The notes under the pieces were generated by a model, which did no database searches, was not told the DNA's origin, and worked only from the letters and a program-made list of their open reading frames with translations. The position numbers and the translations under genes are program-made. This document shows positions 59,777 to 64,000 of a stretch of DNA of 64,000 bases, one piece after another; position 1 is the stretch's first letter; each line of letters opens with the position of its first letter. Origin of the DNA: Rhynchosporium graminicola (taxonomy: Eukaryota > Ascomycota > Leotiomycetes > Helotiales > Ploettnerulaceae); contig FJUW01000020.1 of assembly GCA_900074885.1 (NCBI GenBank), forward strand, positions 20,359 through 84,358, in the 5' to 3' direction.

Positions 59777-60690
59777 GTACTAATATAGTTAACTCGATAG
59801 CCTTATTCCCCTCCTTCTCTTATCGTTACTTTCTTCTAAATTCAGTATATTCTACTAGTAGTATCTAAGGTCGCGAATAAGGAGTTAAGAGTTAAGTAAG
59901 CGCTATTATCATCAGATACTATACTATTAGTACTATTAGTACTTAACTCTATCGTTCGCTTCGGGGGTCTCTATCTCGCCGAATACTTTAGCAGTACGAA
60001 TTATCTATTACTAGTTATCGTAACTCCTATATCTCCTTAGTTTACTCGTCGATACGTGACTAAGTCTATAAGTAAGCTTCCCTCGCCTAGTTCTTCGTAT
60101 TATAGATTTTTAACTTAAACTCGTTCACTATATTACTATAGTCCCGTAATAGTATACTCGCAGCTAGGCTTAGATCTAAGGCTTAGTATATTCATCGGAT
60201 AATAAGGTCTTAGTTTATCTCTCCTACCTTAATATAGAGATTATATTTATTATCTAAGAATTATCTTAAGGATAACTCGCTCTTATTCTTAAAAGAGTAT
60301 CTCAAGGTATTAGCTTTCTGTACTACTACGCTTAGATTCGTATGGAATTAGAGTAGGAGTTAATATTTCTATTCTTCTAGGCTCTAAGCTATAAAGCTAG
60401 TGATCTCTAGAGATAAGGTACTAAGCTAAATAGCAGCTTTATCCTTTATATAAATTAGTAGGACCTCAAGGACTATATCCTCTCTATAATAAGCTACTAT
60501 TATATTAAGTATCGCAATATAGCTTATAATAGAAGTAGTACTATTAAACTATCTTATATCCTATAGGCGAAGTCGTTAGTATTAGGTATTAGGTACGTAT
60601 AGCTTATTATCCTGCTATAGTCTCCCTGCGTCTTAAGGGTCCGAGTCTTCTCTGTCTCTTACGTTAAGTGTATTATTATCGTATATAAAG
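59777..60690 (-). mobile_element. Family 3 chromovirus, 5' part (probable gag)
   Basis: RIP-degraded sequence to the right of copy B's target duplication. By position it should be the upstream (gag) part of family 3. I could not confirm a zinc knuckle or the 5' LTR. Confidence 0.45.
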
Positions 60691-60960
60691 TTATAGTAGT
60701 AGTATTGGTATCACTCTGTCGTAGTACGTACAATCAAGTAGTCTGCGTAAGCCAAAGTATAGTGATAATAGTAGTGGTATTATCTGTTGTATCGTGGCTG
60801 TCTTTCCTAGGTAGTCGAGACTCCGGAAGGGAGATATATCTGGCCGGCTAAACCCCGGCGCAGATACTCGACTAACACGTGACTATGGACCAACATATGG
60901 ACCAACAAGTAGTGATTTAGAAAAGGAATTTCTGTCTCGATAGAGGGTCGGATAGGTACT
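60690..60960. other. Patch with near-normal CpA/TpG content
   Basis: Within the RIP-degraded tract, this segment keeps many CA and TG dinucleotides (for example caatcaag, gccaaagtat, atggaccaac). It contains a 12-bp tandem pair (tatggaccaaca, 60884-60907) and an 8-bp inverted pair (tagtcgag 60812-60819, ctcgacta 60867-60874). It may be a solo LTR, a low-copy remnant or a later insertion. Confidence 0.5.
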
Positions 60961-61692
60961 AAGGTGCAAGAGATTAATAGTCTTAGTACTACTAGTATAG
61001 AAGATATACGTATAGTTATCTCAGCTTCTAAGGGGCCGACTTAGAACCGAGTTAAGAAGGTATTAAAGGATACTACTAACTCAAGAGCTATTATTCCTAG
61101 AGTACTAATCGCTCTAATAGCTTTATCCTTTAAGTCAATAAGAATATTAGGGTCTAGAGTATAAACTAAAGCTCTAGCTTATCTCAGAATTAGTAAGAGG
61201 ATTAGTCTAACTAAGTGCTTATTACCTCTATCCTCTATATCCTCCTATAGTACCTAGATAAAGATAGTATTACTCTTCTACTTATTCTTAGTGTAAACTA
61301 ATACTATAGCTATAGCTAACGATAGTACAGATAGAATAAACCTCTCTTATAGTTATCTCGCTAATTCCTCGACACTAGGTAAAGTCTTACAGTTTAGCGA
61401 AACAGACTATCTAGATAAGGGAGACTCTGATAATTACGATAACTAATTAGCTAGAGAGCTCTATCTTTAATAGAAAGCTATAGCCGGAATAGCTAGCTTA
61501 GGAAAAGCCTAGTCTCGGATTATTTATAAATCAGTAAGTAGGGATATACGTTAGCGTTAACTTCGAGACGTAATCCGTATTAGTATAACTAGTACTTTCT
61601 TAGTAGCTAAGTCTTATTATATTAATCAGAGGTTACGCGGAACAGTAAGGAAAGGACTAAGTTTAAGTAATAACTACTATAGTATCTCTTAG
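60961..61692 (+). pseudogene. Unrecognised RIP-degraded coding-like region
   Basis: The plus-strand reading gives a long frame with few TAA/TAG (for example KVLKDTTNSRAIIPRVLIAL) up to the family 1 LTR at 61693. It could be the start of a gag of a different element, into which family 1 copy 3 inserted. Confidence 0.35.
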
Positions 61693-61927
61693 TGTGACGA
61701 CTGGTCAGGTTTGGAGGTCTCTCCCTATTGGTGGAAACACTTACTGCTAAGCGAGATTACACGAGTAGAGTTTGGGGGCCCCTTTTCATATATATACTTC
61801 TATTCTCTCTCTACTTCTTTACTCCTTAGTTATAGATTCTCAAGTGATTCTTATTACTTCATATTTATAGTAATATAAGGTCTTATTACTCAGGTAGTTT
61901 TAAGACTTTTCTAGAGTAAGCGTTATA
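61693..61927 (+). repeat. Family 1 LTR (5' LTR of copy 3)
   Basis: A 235-bp LTR, the best preserved at its left end (tgtgacgactggtcagg...). It contains the ggggcccc palindrome and a TATA-like run, then CT-rich sequence. Confidence 0.93.
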
Positions 61928-61990
61928 TTATCTATAACTCTTTTACTTACGTCTAGGAAGATAGTAAATATCTACTTATATTATACCTCT

Positions 61991-63500
61991 ATGCCTAGAG
62001 CTACTAAACGCAGGAGACTACGCTATATAGAGAAGGCCTATACTAAGTATAAACTTGAAGAATAGTACCTAAACCGAAGTAACCTAAGTCCGATAAATCG
62101 ACTACTAGTTCTCCGACTCCTTCTACCTCTTATTCTTTAGCAACTCGTAATACTCGCCGTAATCCACCTCTCTCTATAGTAGAGAGTACTCGCGATAACG
62201 CCTCGTCCGAGTTAAGCTCCCTAACTCCTACTATAATCAACGAACTTACTAAGTCGCTAAACCTCCCTGATAATACCCTTATATTAATAGTAACTATAAG
62301 TAACTTATAGGAAGACCGCGCTTACTAGCTATAAGAGGTAGAAAGGAAGCTCGCGGAGGAGAGATAATTAAACGCCGACTTATCCGCAGAACTATACTAG
62401 TTATAGGACGAGTTCCTAGAACTACGCTAGTTAACTGCCTAGCGCTCTACTAAGTCTATATCGTTTAATAACATTTAATCGCGTATAATACTACGACTAT
62501 TAATTAAAGAAGATAACGCTACTCTTACGCCTAATAATCGTTATCGAGAATAATCTACCGGAGGAATATTATTAATATTATACGCTACGCGTATAGAGAA
62601 GATACTAAACCTTCTAAATAAGCTCTCTAATAGAATTAACTACTCTCTAAAACTCTAGGAAGTATAGATACGTAACGCCCTCTAGCGCTACTTCAGCTAC
62701 TTTATCGATGAAGATCACCGTAGAGATTAGTTACTTAACTAAATAGAAGGAATAGCTAGAACTTACCTAGAACCCTTATTCTTAGAACTAGAATATAATA
62801 AAGAAAGCAGTATAATCGATTTACTTGATATGATTACTTAACTCGTCTCTTTCTTATCTAATCTATATAACTAATAAACTATAAGAGCTAGCTACTCCGC
62901 GCTAAAGATAGATTATAAGTAGACTTTCTAGATATTCTACTACGAGTTTCGTACGCTAGCTCGTAAAGCTAGAGTAAATAACTAATCGACTCTGAAAATA
63001 GACTTATAGGAGAAGCTACTTATATAGCTACGGAAATAGCTCTTCTAATAGTACTAAACGTTAAGGACACTAGAAGAATACGTTAAGGCTATATAAGCTA
63101 AAGACTAAGGTTAATTCATTAAAAAGACCTACTATTCCGAGTCTTCGGCTAAGGCTAGCGCGACTCGGGAACGCCCTATAAATACCTCCTCCTAGCGCCG
63201 TAGTACTAACTCCTTTTCTTATCCGTAAATTAGTCTTCCTACGCCCGAGAATACTAGTGCGACTAGTAAATAAGCACTATACTCTGCACGAAATAATACG
63301 CCTCGTGTATAATCGCTAGCGAATGCTCCTTATCACTTTACGCTTACCTTATATCTACGCTTATCGTTAGCTCGACCTAATACTCTGTATCGAATTAACG
63401 TAATTAATACTAATAACGATATTTATAGCGAGTCAGAAGATAATAATAACGAAGAAACGTACGATAACGCCTAGGAGTATATTAAACCGCTAGCAAAAGA
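61991..63500 (+). pseudogene. Dead gag of family 1 copy 3
   Basis: Starts MPRATKRRRLRYIEKAYTKY before the first TAG at codon 25. The start codon and basic N-terminus are conserved in copy 2 (17888, minus). Later frames are broken by many stops. Confidence 0.7.
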
Positions 63501-64000
63501 CTACGCCTAGGGAAAGACTCCTTCCTAGGTAGTATATAAGATATACGATATCTTGACCTTATGAAGCTTCTTAGTAGTTAATTATTTACTATACGTGCTA
63601 CTCTTACTAAGAATAGACTCTTATATAAGTTACCTGTACTTCTCGATTCTAGAGCTAATAGATACTATTTTATTAATTATTCTTTTCTTAAATTCTTTTC
63701 TTTCTTCTTAAAACCTTTAATTTACCTTTTACTAAACGCAATTCCTATTAAAGGCTTTAATAGCGTTAATAGTAGTACTATTAGTTACTATACGATACTT
63801 AATTTAATAGTAGATCGTAAAATTAAAGAATTTAAAAACTTTCTTATTACTACTCTCGGAAACTATAGTATTATACTCGGAAGGACCTAGCTTTCGGAAT
63901 ATTAAGTACTCTTAGATACCTCTAAACAATAGATTATTTAGCTACTATATACTCCTACTAGTAACGTTTATAGCTCTCCGATCGAGATTAAGGACTTATA

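Larger units (their letters stand above)
61693..64000 (+). mobile_element. Family 1 chromovirus, copy 3, 3' part outside window
   Basis: 5' LTR 61693-61927, then gag with ATG at 61991, running into the protease region at about 63,540-64,000. This end overlaps in sequence with the start of the window (copy 1 from position 1), which together give the whole element (about 6.56 kb). It is RIP-degraded throughout. Confidence 0.92.

Overview
The window is from a filamentous ascomycete (Pezizomycotina). The coding genes have short introns (46 to 238 bp) with fungal donor and branch sites. The repeats carry the footprint of repeat-induced point mutation (RIP): CpA and TpG have almost all become TpA while CpG survives, and stop codons fill every frame. 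Gene content would fit Leotiomycetes, but I cannot prove the class.

Layout. (1) 1-19,399 is a nest of RIP-inactivated Ty3/Gypsy chromoviruses: family 1 copies at 1-4,723 and 10,343-18,282, and family 2 pieces at 4,724-7,168, 7,169-9,358 and 9,359-10,342 plus 18,283-19,399. (2) About 19.6-35.6 kb is an island of normal base composition. From left to right it holds an EED-like Polycomb (PRC2) WD40 protein (+), an Eps1-like membrane protein disulfide isomerase (-), tyrosyl-DNA phosphodiesterase 1 (+), acyl-CoA-binding protein (-), a PTEN/Tep1-like phosphatase (+), a degenerate kinase-like gene (+) and a truncated MFS transporter pseudogene (-). (3) 35.65-64 kb is again RIP-degraded. A family 3 chromovirus (-) is interrupted by two full-length family 2 copies in opposite orientation (40,987-48,762 and 51,264-59,776), and a family 1 copy (61,693 onward) runs off the window.

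The genes in the island do not form a pathway. They are housekeeping or chromatin genes in alternating orientation with short intergenic gaps, and the two at the right edge are decaying. The transposons sit inside one another, with intact 5-bp target duplications at three insertions, and a relative order can be read from the nesting.

Three single N bases (11,383; 15,553; 56,355) each sit exactly between two direct copies of 391, 902 and 734 bp. Removing one copy of each brings the affected elements to the lengths of their sister copies, so I read these as assembly-join artefacts rather than biology. The least explained sequences are an antisense coding region between the chromodomain and 3' LTR of the family 2 element, a sense-strand unknown coding region downstream of the family 3 chromodomain, and a small CpA-rich patch near 60.7-60.95 kb.
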